27,160 nt of DNA from Thermoplasmata archaeon (GTDB lineage Archaea; Thermoplasmatota; Thermoplasmata; Halarchaeoplasmatales; Halarchaeoplasmataceae): NCBI GenBank assembly GCA_019594025.1, contig JAFDUB010000009.1, positions 1 through 27,160 of the forward strand, written 5' to 3'. Shown in pieces: positions 14,951 through 22,385 of the stretch. The stretch's first letter is position 1. Each line of letters starts with the position of its first letter. The notes under the pieces are model-generated. The model saw only the letters and a list, made by a program, of their open reading frames with translations, was not told the DNA's origin and made no database searches. The translations under genes and the position numbers were made by a program.

Positions 14951-16174
14951 TCATACCTCTATAGTTTCTCCTTCCACCGGTATGTGGATTTCGTATTCCT
15001 TTAAATCTTCAGCCAACGCCCCACGATTGTCTCCGTGCATCAGAACTATCTTTTCGGGATCGCAGCCGTGGGCGAACTCTAGCAGTTGGGAATGACCGGC
15101 GTGTGCGCTGAAGTCGTATTTCTTTACACTGCACTCCACAGGTATGGTGGCACCCCGGTCCTGTATCATACCGTTCTTTAACAAACGGTCGCCGTTGGTA
15201 CCTTCCACCTGATATCCGGTTAGGAATATACCCGTGTTCGGATCCCTACGTTTATCCATAATGTAATGCAAAACCGGACCGCCCTCCAGCATACCGCTGG
15301 TAGTCACCACCACTTCCGCTTCTTTTGCCTGTTTTCTTGTCTTGTTGGATCGAACCGGGTTGGCGTTTTTCACAGCCCTTTTGAGGTCTCCTGCGGACCG
15401 TAGAAAACCCTTGTGGTTTAGATATATATGATTCACAGTACGGCCCATTCCATCGAACCAGACGTCGTAGCCACGGTCGTCCAAAACCATCAACAACTCC
15501 TGTGTCCTCCCCACCGCAAAGGACGGAATAATAGCCTGACCACCTTTGGCAAGTACGTCATCTATATCATCCAGGAACTCGTTCTCGATCTCAGTTCGGT
15601 CATCGTGCTCTCTGCCGCTGTAGGTTGCTTCGAGTATCAATGTGTCACACTTAACCGGATGAGAACCCCAGATTAACCTGCTGTTCTTCGTGTTGATATC
15701 TCCCGTAAACAAAACCGTCTCTTCACCCCTCAGCTCGGTCATCATAGACCCGGGTATATGCCCCGCCGAGTGCACCTCGATCTCCATACCACCTATATCC
15801 CTCTTGGAGTTGAAACCCATGAGGTCGAAGGCGGCTTTCGTTCTTTTGATATCCCCTTTATCGTAGTACTTGGGATATCCTTCAATATCTGCGATTTTAA
15901 GACTGTCGAAAAGCAGCAACTCCACCACTTCAAGGGTGGGATGGGTAGCTAAGACATTAACGTCACACATCCTCACCAAAGATGGTATCATACCGCAGTG
16001 GTCGAGATGTGAGTGAGATAAGAAAGCTAGATCAACAAGCGGCGGGCGCATGGGATACTCTGGAGGATCCGCAGGCAGCATGCCGTGATCAAATATCAAA
16101 GTCGTGTTTTCGTGTTCCATTACCATAGAGAGGGGGCCTACTTTGGAAACCCCTCCCAAGAAAGTTAGTTTCAT
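14951..16174 (-). CDS. Metallo-beta-lactamase/beta-CASP ribonuclease, aCPSF2-like
   Basis: RNA-processing nuclease with no KH domains. The 407-residue protein has the metal motif HSHLDH (residues 54-59), AGHIPGSMM, FTGDIN and EATYSGREHDDR, the beta-CASP motif PSFAVGRTQE, and the two late histidines in FSAHAGHSQL and LMHGD. Its length and lack of an N-terminal KH region point to aCPSF2 rather than aCPSF1; archaeal RNase J is the other option, but family members of that type are usually longer. ATG 16174 follows GGTGA at good spacing, with a TATA box at 16229-16238. Heads the nuclease-nadC-peptidase unit. Confidence 0.92.
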   Translation of the reverse strand: MKLTFLGGVSKVGPLSMVMEHENTTLIFDHGMLPADPPEYPMRPPLVDLAFLSHSHLDHCGMIPSLVRMCDVNVLATHPTLEVVELLLFDSLKIADIEGYPKYYDKGDIKRTKAAFDLMGFNSKRDIGGMEIEVHSAGHIPGSMMTELRGEETVLFTGDINTKNSRLIWGSHPVKCDTLILEATYSGREHDDRTEIENEFLDDIDDVLAKGGQAIIPSFAVGRTQELLMVLDDRGYDVWFDGMGRTVNHIYLNHKGFLRSAGDLKRAVKNANPVRSNKTRKQAKEAEVVVTTSGMLEGGPVLHYIMDKRRDPNTGIFLTGYQVEGTNGDRLLKNGMIQDRGATIPVECSVKKYDFSAHAGHSQLLEFAHGCDPEKIVLMHGDNRGALAEDLKEYEIHIPVEGETIEV

Positions 16175-16228
16175 ATACTTTTCACCGTTTATTTATTTAT
16201 TTTACTTTAGGTTAAACATCAAGGGGGG

Positions 16229-16238
16229 GTATATATTG
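16229..16238 (-). promoter_or_regulatory. Promoter of the beta-CASP nuclease-nadC-peptidase unit
   Basis: CAATATATAC on the - strand is followed by a run of seven C (16223-16229). Expected start is near 16210, leaving a leader of about 35 bases that contains an AAATA tetranucleotide-type stretch (16189-16206) and the GGTGA ribosome site. Confidence 0.5.
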
Positions 16239-16275
16239 ATTGTGTGTGAAATAGGTGGTTTTGATGCCGATAAGT

Positions 16276-17040
16276 TCAAAACTCAGCTATGGAAGCTATG
16301 CTGTCTTTTTCCGCATCGTAGAAACCTTCCATTTTAACTCCCAGGACGAATCCGTGAACCGGAGAGGTGATAGGTTCGTCTTCGAGATATCCAAGTACTT
16401 CACCCTCCTGTACCTTTGTCCCGGGTGGCACTACCGGGCGATAACGACCAGACTCTTCGACGGAGAACCACTGATAGCTGTTAAAAAATCTAACTCCGTC
16501 TGGAGAGCGGCCCTCGAGGAAACCTTTCAATACCTTTTCCACCGTATCCAATTCCTGTCTTAACCACTGTGCGCCTCCGGCCTCGATGATCATGGACGGT
16601 ACCCTCCTGTTGGAGAGTTCCAGGAAAAGTTGTTGTGATGTTCCACCGGTTTGTACGGCGTTATCCAGACCTACACGCATACACAGTTCTACGTTGAAAT
16701 CCTTCTCTAAATCGGTGAGCATGTAGGGTACACATCTTCCTCCAGTACCGTAAGTGTGAAGGTCGATCACACACTCGTAGTCCTTCGCCTCCTGAAAAAT
16801 ATTATGAGCCAACAACTGGGACGCCGTTCCGTTTGGATTCCCGGGGAATGCTCTGTTCAGATCTTCTTCGTCTATTGGACTTGCTCTCTCACGGATCTCA
16901 ACTGCCTCTCGGTTTACTTCCGGAATAACCTTGACACCTTGGATTCCCTTTCCCTCTATCCATCCCCGGAGCTCCCGGGCAATCATGACTCCCCCGATCT
17001 CATCACCGTGAACCCCTGCCAATATCAATACCTTTTTCAT
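16276..17040 (-). CDS. Succinylglutamate desuccinylase/aspartoacylase-family zinc hydrolase
   Basis: M14-like metallocarboxypeptidase fold acting on small N-acylated or related substrates. The 254-residue protein shows the zinc pair His11 and Glu14 in GVHGDEIGG, DLNRAFPG (residues 60-67, substrate arginine), the third ligand His95 in VIDLHTYG, and the catalytic Glu153 in MIIEAGGA. The C-terminal 70 residues form a small beta-rich domain (PPGTKVQEGEVLGYLEDEPITSP would be a lipoyl/biotinyl-like hairpin). The exact substrate cannot be told; AstE and AspA assignments are both over-specific. Probably leaderless. Confidence 0.88.
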   Translation of the reverse strand: MKKVLILAGVHGDEIGGVMIARELRGWIEGKGIQGVKVIPEVNREAVEIRERASPIDEEDLNRAFPGNPNGTASQLLAHNIFQEAKDYECVIDLHTYGTGGRCVPYMLTDLEKDFNVELCMRVGLDNAVQTGGTSQQLFLELSNRRVPSMIIEAGGAQWLRQELDTVEKVLKGFLEGRSPDGVRFFNSYQWFSVEESGRYRPVVPPGTKVQEGEVLGYLEDEPITSPVHGFVLGVKMEGFYDAEKDSIASIAEF

Positions 17041-17059
17041 GCTAGATAAAAGGAGTAGG

Positions 17060-17071
17060 TATCTATTATTC
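17060..17071 (-). promoter_or_regulatory. Probable promoter of the AstE/AspA-like gene
   Basis: GAATAATAGATA on the - strand is centred about 25 bases before ATG 17040, and there is no ribosome site before the ATG, which fits a leaderless transcript. Confidence 0.45.
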
Positions 17072-17111
17072 TTACTGATTGCACCCGACTTTTCGGAATT
17101 CGTTCTTATCC

Positions 17112-17142
17112 GGAGCGTTGTGTGGAAGCTGAGAAACGCTCT
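17112..17142 (-). terminator. Stem-loop downstream of the 67-residue gene
   Basis: Arms GAGCGTT (17113-17119) and AACGCTC (17135-17141) are perfectly complementary, with a G-T wobble extending the stem to 17112/17142 and a 15-base loop. It begins about 20 bases after the stop of the 67-residue gene. It may be a 3'-end structure, but there is no clear T-run after it, so terminator activity is only a guess. Confidence 0.35.
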
Positions 17143-17161
17143 ACACCTTTTAAACGCCGAT

Positions 17162-17365
17162 CTAAAGCAGCCACGCTTTTTCTACCTGACTCTTGGGGAC
17201 CCAGTCGTCTCCTATAAGGACCGCTTTTCCAGTGGTAGCTTCCACAGTACCCTCCAGAACTCCGTTGGGAATCCTCTTCTTTTCTGCCAGCCAGTTTGGA
17301 AGCTGTACACCAATCTCGTCGCCCTTGCCTACTTCTTGGATTTGGATTTCGTCGTCTTTACCCAT
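17162..17365 (-). CDS. Small conserved-looking protein of unknown function
   Basis: A 67-residue soluble protein with a charged N-terminus (MGKDDEIQIQEVGKGDEIG), then LPNWLAEKKRIPNG, and an end that reads KAVLIGDDWVPKSQVEKAWLL. The W-x-P-K-S-Q pattern and alternating hydrophobic residues look like a small beta fold with a closing helix, similar in style to short archaeal proteins with a KAV...W(I/L/V)P(K/R)SQ ending; I cannot name a family. ATG 17365 is preceded by GGTCA. It is the first - strand gene at the divergent switch, facing the 56-residue gene 126 bases away. Confidence 0.7.
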   Translation of the reverse strand: MGKDDEIQIQEVGKGDEIGVQLPNWLAEKKRIPNGVLEGTVEATTGKAVLIGDDWVPKSQVEKAWLL

Positions 17366-17445
17366 ATGTGACCGGATTTGCTTTAACGATAAGTATCTTT
17401 TGGAAGCTGAGGGGGTTGGTAGATGAGGGCCATGTGCTGCGGAAA

Positions 17446-17458
17446 GTATATATATAAC
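17446..17458 (+). promoter_or_regulatory. Promoter of the 56-residue gene
   Basis: GGAAA followed by GTATATATATAAC is a very good BRE/TATA combination. The expected start is near 17477, giving a short leader with GAGGCG before ATG 17492. This supports the ATG at 17492 over an earlier in-frame ATG at 17423, which lies upstream of the promoter. Confidence 0.6.
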
Positions 17459-17491
17459 TTACCTGTCGCTTTTCACAAAGAGGCGCTAGAA

Positions 17492-17662
17492 ATGAACGAA
17501 ACCCTATGTTCCATAGAAATTACCAAAAATTCTGACCTTCTAACCGCGAAGATCCAAAGTGGTAAAGGACGCTACGTTGAAATAGAAAACAAGGACCTCG
17601 ACTATCTTCTAGAGATGGTGTACGAAGACATAGCTATGGAGATAGAAGAAGAGTATTGGTAG
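17492..17662 (+). CDS. Small acidic protein of unknown function
   Basis: A 56-residue acidic protein: an N-terminal half with alternating hydrophobic residues (CSIEITKNSDLLTAKIQSG) and a C-terminal acidic helix (DYLLEMVYEDIAMEIEEEYW). I recognise no family. The start is set by the TATA box at 17446-17458 and GAGGCG just before the ATG. It is the first gene of the + strand block, but 137 bases separate it from the lipoprotein gene, which has its own promoter. Confidence 0.65.
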   Translation: MNETLCSIEITKNSDLLTAKIQSGKGRYVEIENKDLDYLLEMVYEDIAMEIEEEYW

Positions 17663-17748
17663 GTTACCGCATATACGTTGAGGAATAATCTACCGTGGCT
17701 CCCGTTAAAAAGAGGTATATTTCCCGCTTTCAGCGCCGGTCCCCAAAA

Positions 17749-17795
17749 GTTTTTACAAACGTTAAATCATATGTTTTAAAAACATAAGGAGATGA
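17749..17795 (+). promoter_or_regulatory. Promoter and ribosome site of the lipoprotein gene
   Basis: GTTTTTACA at 17749-17757 would place the start near 17780. AAGGAGATGA at 17786-17795 is a near-perfect Shine-Dalgarno site, four bases before ATG 17800, the strongest in the window. Confidence 0.5.
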
Positions 17796-17799
17796 TTAA

Positions 17800-18363
17800 A
17801 TGAAAAAGCTAACTGTAGTATCATGTGTGGCTTTAATAGCTATCTTTTCGTTATCCGGATGTATAGATTTCGGAGAAGAGAAAACCATAACCATGGACAG
17901 CAGTAAAGTGATCGAACCTGTCTTTGTTGAAACAGTGCTGGATCCGCAATTTGAAGTCACCATAAACGAACCGGTGGAAGGTGAGGTATTGGAAGAAGGG
18001 GACACTATACAAATAAACTTCCAGGTGGAGAACCTTTTCGAAAGAAATTATGAAGTTAACATAAGGCTGATTATAGAAAATGAACATTTAGTTGCCAATG
18101 AAAGCTGGGAGGGAGAGATAGAGGCAGGGGATACATTTGAAGGCTCCTACACTTGGATAGCGGAAGACGAAGGTGATTTCGTTATCAGGGTTTCAGTTCA
18201 TGATCCCATACTCGGCGTGATGTACGACGAAGACACCGTGACGATCCAAGTCGTCGAGGAAGAGGACACCCCTGGTTTCACACCTCTCCTGTTTGTGTTC
18301 GGTGCCGCCCTCGCCGTTGTAGTTTACCACAAAAAGATGTCCGTGCACCTGGAAAAAGTTTAA
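17800..18363 (+). CDS. Surface lipoprotein with Ig-like domain and PGF-CTERM-like tail
   Basis: A 187-residue exported protein. The N-terminus is a signal peptide ending in a lipobox (SLSGC, Cys21). Residues 48-152 form a beta-rich Ig/CARDB-like domain (FEVTINEPVEGEVLEEGD through EDEGDFVIRVSVHDP). The C-terminus reads DTPGF (156-160), then a hydrophobic helix, then HKKM and a short charged end, which resembles the PGF-CTERM signal processed by archaeosortase A. No function can be assigned to the domain itself. It is followed 24 bases later by the AIM24 gene, so it probably belongs to the same surface block. Having both tags is unusual. Confidence 0.82.
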   Translation: MKKLTVVSCVALIAIFSLSGCIDFGEEKTITMDSSKVIEPVFVETVLDPQFEVTINEPVEGEVLEEGDTIQINFQVENLFERNYEVNIRLIIENEHLVANESWEGEIEAGDTFEGSYTWIAEDEGDFVIRVSVHDPILGVMYDEDTVTIQVVEEEDTPGFTPLLFVFGAALAVVVYHKKMSVHLEKV

Positions 18364-18387
18364 AACTCGAGTTTATATTTAGTTCCC

Positions 18388-19122
18388 ATGAAACACAAGA
18401 TATTTGGGAACAACCTCCAGGTAGTGGCCTTACAATTGGCACCTAATGAACTGGTATACGCCGAAGCCGGCTCGATGGTGTACATGACCGGTAATATGAC
18501 CATGACGACAGAGTCTCGAGGAGGTTTTCGAAAAGGGATAAAAAGGAAGTTAACGGGTGAATCGTACTATGTGACTCAATTCCGACCCGCCGGCGGCACC
18601 GGTGTAGTCGCCTTCGGAGGAAACTACCCGGGTACCATCAAACTGCTGGAGCTGGACGGAAATAAACAGTACATAGTACAAAAAGACGGTTTCCTATGTG
18701 CCGAGGACTCTGTAGACCTTGACATGAGCCGCCAGAGAGGTTTGGGAAAGGGGATGTTCGGTGGTCACGGTTTCCTTCTTCAAAAATTGTCTGGAGTAGG
18801 TAAGGTCTTTATACACGGCGCCGGAGATTTCATTGAAAAGGACTTGAGACCGGGAGAGATTTTGAAGGTGTCGACGAGTCACTCACTGGCCTGGGAAAAT
18901 ACCGTGGGATTTGATATAGAAAGGTCCGGCAATCTGAAAAGCATGTTCTTCTCAGGCGAAGGTATGTTCGTGACGACCCTAACAGGACCGGGGAAAGTAT
19001 GGCTGCAGAGCATGACCTTACCACAGTTGGCCGCCAGTTTGAGATCTTATTCTTCAGGGTCCGGTTCAAGCGGTGGAAATAGAAGTAAGGGGATAAGCAT
19101 CGGCGGCATCTCCATGGGCTGA
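18388..19122 (+). CDS. AIM24-family (TIGR00266) protein
   Basis: A 244-residue beta-helix-like protein of the AIM24 family, found in all domains; its biochemical role is not established (the yeast member is mitochondrial). Recognisable blocks are NELVYAEAGSMVYMTGN, YYVTQFRPAGGTGVVAFGG, PGTIKLLELDG, GFLCAEDSVDLD, LQKLSGVGKVFIHGAGD and FFSGEGMFVTTLTGPGKVWLQS. It ends with a Ser/Gly-rich tail (SSGSGSSGGN). There is no signal peptide. ATG 18388 lacks a ribosome site and may be read leaderless from an element around 18356-18366, or coupled to the lipoprotein gene. Directly followed by the 80-residue membrane protein. Confidence 0.92.
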   Translation: MKHKIFGNNLQVVALQLAPNELVYAEAGSMVYMTGNMTMTTESRGGFRKGIKRKLTGESYYVTQFRPAGGTGVVAFGGNYPGTIKLLELDGNKQYIVQKDGFLCAEDSVDLDMSRQRGLGKGMFGGHGFLLQKLSGVGKVFIHGAGDFIEKDLRPGEILKVSTSHSLAWENTVGFDIERSGNLKSMFFSGEGMFVTTLTGPGKVWLQSMTLPQLAASLRSYSSGSGSSGGNRSKGISIGGISMG

Positions 19123-19124
19123 AG

Positions 19125-19367
19125 ATGAATAAATCAGATTACATACTCATTGGCCTAGGCACGGTACTGATGTTACTGGGTATCCTTTACCTAGCGGGTA
19201 TCATAGCGAATATCCTAGCGGTGCTTTTTTTCGGCCTTTGTGTTTTCTTTGTCCTGGCGATGATAATACTTGCCTTAATCGGTGTGATATCCCTACCGTA
19301 CTACACTGTTAAGAAAAAACCAAAAACACAAGAACAAGGTAATTATGACTTAGAAGATTTCAAGTGA
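19125..19367 (+). CDS. Small two-helix membrane protein
   Basis: An 80-residue protein with two long hydrophobic helices (about residues 6-28 and 30-58), then PYYTVKKKPKTQEQGNYDLEDFK as a charged tail. No named family is recognised. It begins two bases after the AIM24 stop, so it is translationally linked to AIM24 and may help place it at the membrane (inference). Confidence 0.8.
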   Translation: MNKSDYILIGLGTVLMLLGILYLAGIIANILAVLFFGLCVFFVLAMIILALIGVISLPYYTVKKKPKTQEQGNYDLEDFK

Positions 19368-19405
19368 GTAAGGATATCTGTGGAAAGCCCTATCAAGGCA
19401 AAAAC

Positions 19406-19417
19406 ATTTATTATATC
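19406..19417 (+). promoter_or_regulatory. Promoter of the PQQ-repeat gene
   Basis: ATTTATTATATC is centred about 40 bases before ATG 19452, predicting a start near 19437 and a short leader with AGTGAT (19441-19446) as a weak ribosome site. Confidence 0.45.
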
Positions 19418-19451
19418 ACCAGATTTAACACTTTAAGTAAAGTGATTCAAT

Positions 19452-20729
19452 ATGCAAAAAAGGAGAGCAACGGCGGCCATCTGCCTGGTGCTGATCTTAG
19501 TTGCCAGTGCAGGCTTTTTTACCGTGGAAGGAGAGACAGCGGATGACGAGAGAGGGGTAGCAGACATGTACCACAGTCGATCGGAGGACCGGGATTCACC
19601 GTGGTCCACTTTTGGCCAGAACAACAGGCGTACAGGCAGGAGTCCATACAACACGAGCCACGTCGAGGGGGAGGAAAAGTGGAGGTTTTCTACCCCCGAC
19701 GCAATTTGGTCTTCGCCGGCCGTAGGAGACGGTATCATATATATCGGCTCTCACGATCATCTCTATGCCATAACTCTCGAGGGGGAGCAAAAGTGGAGGT
19801 TTTCAACAATGGACTCGATATGGTCTTCGCCGGCTATAGGTACGGACGGGGTGGTATATGTAGGCTCTCTTGACAATAATCTGTATGCGGTAACTCCCGA
19901 GGGGGAGGAGAAGTGGAGATTTGAAACCGGTGGTACGGTGCACTCTTCGCCGGCTGTCGGGGAGGACGGGGTGGTATACGTCGGCTCGTATGACGATAAC
20001 CTCTATGCTATAGACCCGGACGGTTCTGAAAAATGGAGATTTGAAACCAACGGCGATATATCTTCAACGCCGGCAGTCGGTACCGACGGGGTGGTATACG
20101 TCGGCTCCCGTGATAACAACCTCTATGCGGTAAACCCGGACGGTTCTGAAAAGTGGAGATTTGAAACCGGTGGAAATGTGGAAGCATCGCCGACCATAGG
20201 GGAGGACGGCACAATATATATCGGCTCTTTCGACAATAACCTGTACGCGTTAAATCTAGATGGTACGGAAAAATGGAGATTTGAAACCGGCGAGCTTGTA
20301 GTTTCTTCGCCCGCTATTGGAGGAGACGGAACCGTATATCTAGGTTCTTACGACCACAACTTCTATGCACTCAATCCAAATGGTACGGAAAAATGGAGGT
20401 TCGAGACAGGGTTTTACATTATGTCTTCACCTGCTGTAGGGGCGGACGGGGTGGTATACGTGGGCTCTTGGGACCAGGACTTCTACGCCCTGAATCCTGA
20501 TGGAACGCTAAAATGGAACTTTACCACCAGTGATTGGGTGCGTTCTTCACCTGCGATAGGTGCTGACGGAACCCTTTACATCGGCTCTTTTGACGGTAAC
20601 CTGTACGCCATAGGGGTAGAGGTACCGGAGGAGAACGATGAAAATGACTCTCCGGGTTATCCCTTCCTAGTCCTACCAGCGGGTATCGTTCTCGCCGTGT
20701 TCATCTACAAGAAAAAAATACACGTCTAG
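19452..20729 (+). CDS. Secreted eight-repeat PQQ/BamB-like beta-propeller with C-terminal anchor
   Basis: A 425-residue surface protein. Residues 1-24 are a signal peptide with no lipobox. Residues 51-73 hold the family lead-in WSTFGQNNRRTGRSPYN. Residues 74-390 are eight repeats of about 40 residues with the pattern EKWRFxT...SSPAxGxDGxxYxGSxDxNLYAxxPxG, as in quinoprotein/BamB propellers; no PQQ enzyme active site is evident, so a scaffold or binding role is more likely than dehydrogenase. The tail reads NDSPGYPF (398-405), hydrophobic helix, YKKKIHV, a PGF-CTERM-like variant with Tyr for Phe. Has its own promoter and follows the 80-residue gene by 84 bases. Confidence 0.92.
   Translation: MQKRRATAAICLVLILVASAGFFTVEGETADDERGVADMYHSRSEDRDSPWSTFGQNNRRTGRSPYNTSHVEGEEKWRFSTPDAIWSSPAVGDGIIYIGSHDHLYAITLEGEQKWRFSTMDSIWSSPAIGTDGVVYVGSLDNNLYAVTPEGEEKWRFETGGTVHSSPAVGEDGVVYVGSYDDNLYAIDPDGSEKWRFETNGDISSTPAVGTDGVVYVGSRDNNLYAVNPDGSEKWRFETGGNVEASPTIGEDGTIYIGSFDNNLYALNLDGTEKWRFETGELVVSSPAIGGDGTVYLGSYDHNFYALNPNGTEKWRFETGFYIMSSPAVGADGVVYVGSWDQDFYALNPDGTLKWNFTTSDWVRSSPAIGADGTLYIGSFDGNLYAIGVEVPEENDENDSPGYPFLVLPAGIVLAVFIYKKKIHV
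19671..20621 (+). repeat. Eight tandem coding repeats, about 120 bases each
   Basis: Units begin near 19671, 19785, 19905, 20025, 20145, 20265, 20385 and 20505; units 2-8 keep an exact 120-base period and the first is 114 bases long. Several segments are almost identical in DNA, for example GACGGGGTGGTATA with TCGGCTC, in units 3 and 4. They encode the blades of the propeller and are not noncoding repeats. Confidence 0.9.
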
Positions 20730-20830
20730 AATGATTTGTTGAACCGAGGATCGGCTGCCGGGCGAAAATGAACGATAGGGGAGCTTCAAAGTCCTTTGTA
20801 TAGCTATTGTTAGAAGGTTGAACCAAACAT

Positions 20831-20870
20831 AATATATATACTTGCGAACGGTAAAAGGGTAACAGAGGAA
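20831..20870 (+). promoter_or_regulatory. Promoter and ribosome site of the fibronectin III gene
   Basis: AATATATATAC (20831-20841) is a strong TATA box; the predicted start is near 20861, and AGAGGAA (20864-20870) lies five bases before ATG 20876. The rest of the 146-base gap before this gene holds no feature I can identify. Confidence 0.6.
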
Positions 20871-20875
20871 TATAT

Positions 20876-22324
20876 ATGAAATCGAAAAAGCTCGCAGTAT
20901 TTACTCTAGGAATCATGTTGTTACTCTTTGGTACGGCGCTGGTGGTCCCTGGCCAGCCCGATATAACACCTCCGAGAAATTTGGAAGCGACAGGTTACGA
21001 TGGGTACGTGTACCTTGACTGGCTTGCACCGGCGTTCGGTGCCGAGAGAGTGACTGGATACAGGATCTATCGAAGTTTAAACCCGGACATAAAACAATAC
21101 TACTTGTCCGTCGGAGCTGGTGAAACTTCTTATCGAGATGAAAAGGTGGAAAACGGCCGAACCTATAATTATTGGGTAACCGCCACCTACGATGACGGGA
21201 GAGAAACTGATTTTTCCAACGGCGCCACCGCGACTCCGCTGGGTGCCAGCCCTCCCACGACACCTAGAGACCTGAAAGGGTATCCGGGCGACGGAAGGGT
21301 GCTTCTCGATTGGGATAGGCCGGAAGACGATGGAAATTCACAGATAACCAACTATTTGATATATCGGGGACCTTCGTCCACCGAGTTAAATTTAAGATAT
21401 ACGGAGGGGGTGGATTCTGAGTTCACCGATACCGATGTTATCAATGGCAACACCTACTACTACGGTGTTAAAGCTAGAAACTCCGAAGGGGACAGTGAAA
21501 TGTCAAATATCGTCCACGTTACACCGGAGGAAGGTATCTCAAAGCCGGGTGCACCTCGGAACCTGAAAGCTTTATCTGGCAACGGATTCGTGGAACTCTA
21601 CTGGGAGCCGCCTCTGGACGACGGAGGGTCGTCTATCCAATCGTACAGAATAGAAAGAACCGACGGCTTCTTTAGGGTTTTCAATACTGGGGAGCCGGTT
21701 ACGTTCTATTCGGATGAAACGGTTATCAACGGGGTGACCTACGTATATCGTGTGAGTGCTGTGAACATACAGGGCGAGGGTTTGAAATCCAGCGAAGTTA
21801 CGGCAGTTCCCAGCAGTACGGGCATACCCGGCGCAGTTGGAGACCTTACGGCGGAAGTCGATTCCGGGAAGGTGGTGCTGACTTGGAGTGAATTGGACAC
21901 GGAACTCGATATAGTAGATTACAATGTGTACAGAGGACCGAACGAGCGGAAAATTACCTTCCTGGGAAACACCGGTGGTTCGTCGGAATTTGAGGATAAC
22001 GACGTGGAAGGGGACGGCACATATTACTACATGGTCAGGGCGGTCAGTAACGAGGATAAACTCGGCCTGATGTCAAATATTGAAAGTGCGACCGTGGTAG
22101 AAGAAGAACGGGTTGACGAAGGGACAGGTGGATTCCTGTTATTCGCTCTGATAGCTTTGCTTATAATCGTGGTGGCCCTTATCCTGGTGATAGTTATACT
22201 AAAAAGTAAACAGGAGCCTTCGAAAGAAAGTAAGGGTCCGGATACGGAGCAAAACGAAGGGGGCTCGTCGTACTCCGAAGGCCGTGTGGACAGATTCGAA
22301 GACGGTGAATGGGGCAGACCCTAG
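20876..22324 (+). CDS. Membrane-anchored protein with four fibronectin type III domains
   Basis: A 482-residue surface protein. Residues 1-27 are a signal peptide. Four FN3 domains follow at about 31-121, 125-217, 222-312 and 317-408; each begins with a P-x-x-L motif (PPRNLEATG, TPRDLKGYPG, APRNLKALSG, VGDLTAEVDSG), has the conserved Trp or equivalent (DWLAP, DWDRP, YWEPP) and the YRIYR-like and YYYxVxA strands. Residues 418-443 are a membrane helix, then a 40-residue polar tail (EGRVDRFEDGEWGRP end) predicted to be cytoplasmic. A binding role at the cell surface is likely; no enzyme domain is seen. Unlike the two proteins before it, it has no PGF-like tail. Confidence 0.9.
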   Translation: MKSKKLAVFTLGIMLLLFGTALVVPGQPDITPPRNLEATGYDGYVYLDWLAPAFGAERVTGYRIYRSLNPDIKQYYLSVGAGETSYRDEKVENGRTYNYWVTATYDDGRETDFSNGATATPLGASPPTTPRDLKGYPGDGRVLLDWDRPEDDGNSQITNYLIYRGPSSTELNLRYTEGVDSEFTDTDVINGNTYYYGVKARNSEGDSEMSNIVHVTPEEGISKPGAPRNLKALSGNGFVELYWEPPLDDGGSSIQSYRIERTDGFFRVFNTGEPVTFYSDETVINGVTYVYRVSAVNIQGEGLKSSEVTAVPSSTGIPGAVGDLTAEVDSGKVVLTWSELDTELDIVDYNVYRGPNERKITFLGNTGGSSEFEDNDVEGDGTYYYMVRAVSNEDKLGLMSNIESATVVEEERVDEGTGGFLLFALIALLIIVVALILVIVILKSKQEPSKESKGPDTEQNEGGSSYSEGRVDRFEDGEWGRP

Positions 22325-22336
22325 TTCGGGGAAAAC

Positions 22337-22385
22337 TATATCCGTGGTTGTTTCCTCGATAACCAGACTGGAAGCACTTCGTCTT
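22337..22385 (+). repeat. 49-bp direct repeat, copy A
   Basis: Matches 23860-23908 at 40 of 49 positions without gaps, in the same orientation. It begins 13 bases after the fibronectin III gene. The core CACTTCG (22375-22381) and TATAT start are identical in both. TGGTT (22345-22349) pairs with AACCA (22361-22365), so a + strand RNA could form a 5-bp stem with an 11-base loop. Function unknown. Confidence 0.65.

Noticed and set aside
17423..17491. Longer N-terminus for the 56-residue protein
   Set aside because: The earlier ATG lies upstream of the strong TATA box, so it would not be in the transcript.
19364..19546. 60-codon frame overlapping the 80-residue gene stop and the PQQ gene start
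   Set aside because: GTG start, no domain, and it covers the promoter and signal-peptide region of a clear gene.
19671..20621. Regular 120-base repeats as a CRISPR-like or satellite array
   Set aside because: They are in frame, encode propeller blades, and differ mostly at tolerated positions.
22337..22385. Direct repeats A and B as remnants of a protein C-terminus (EVL...S-K-P pattern on the - strand)
   Set aside because: In copy A the frame is closed by a stop immediately upstream, and the shared peptide is only about a dozen residues; a nucleotide element explains the match better.
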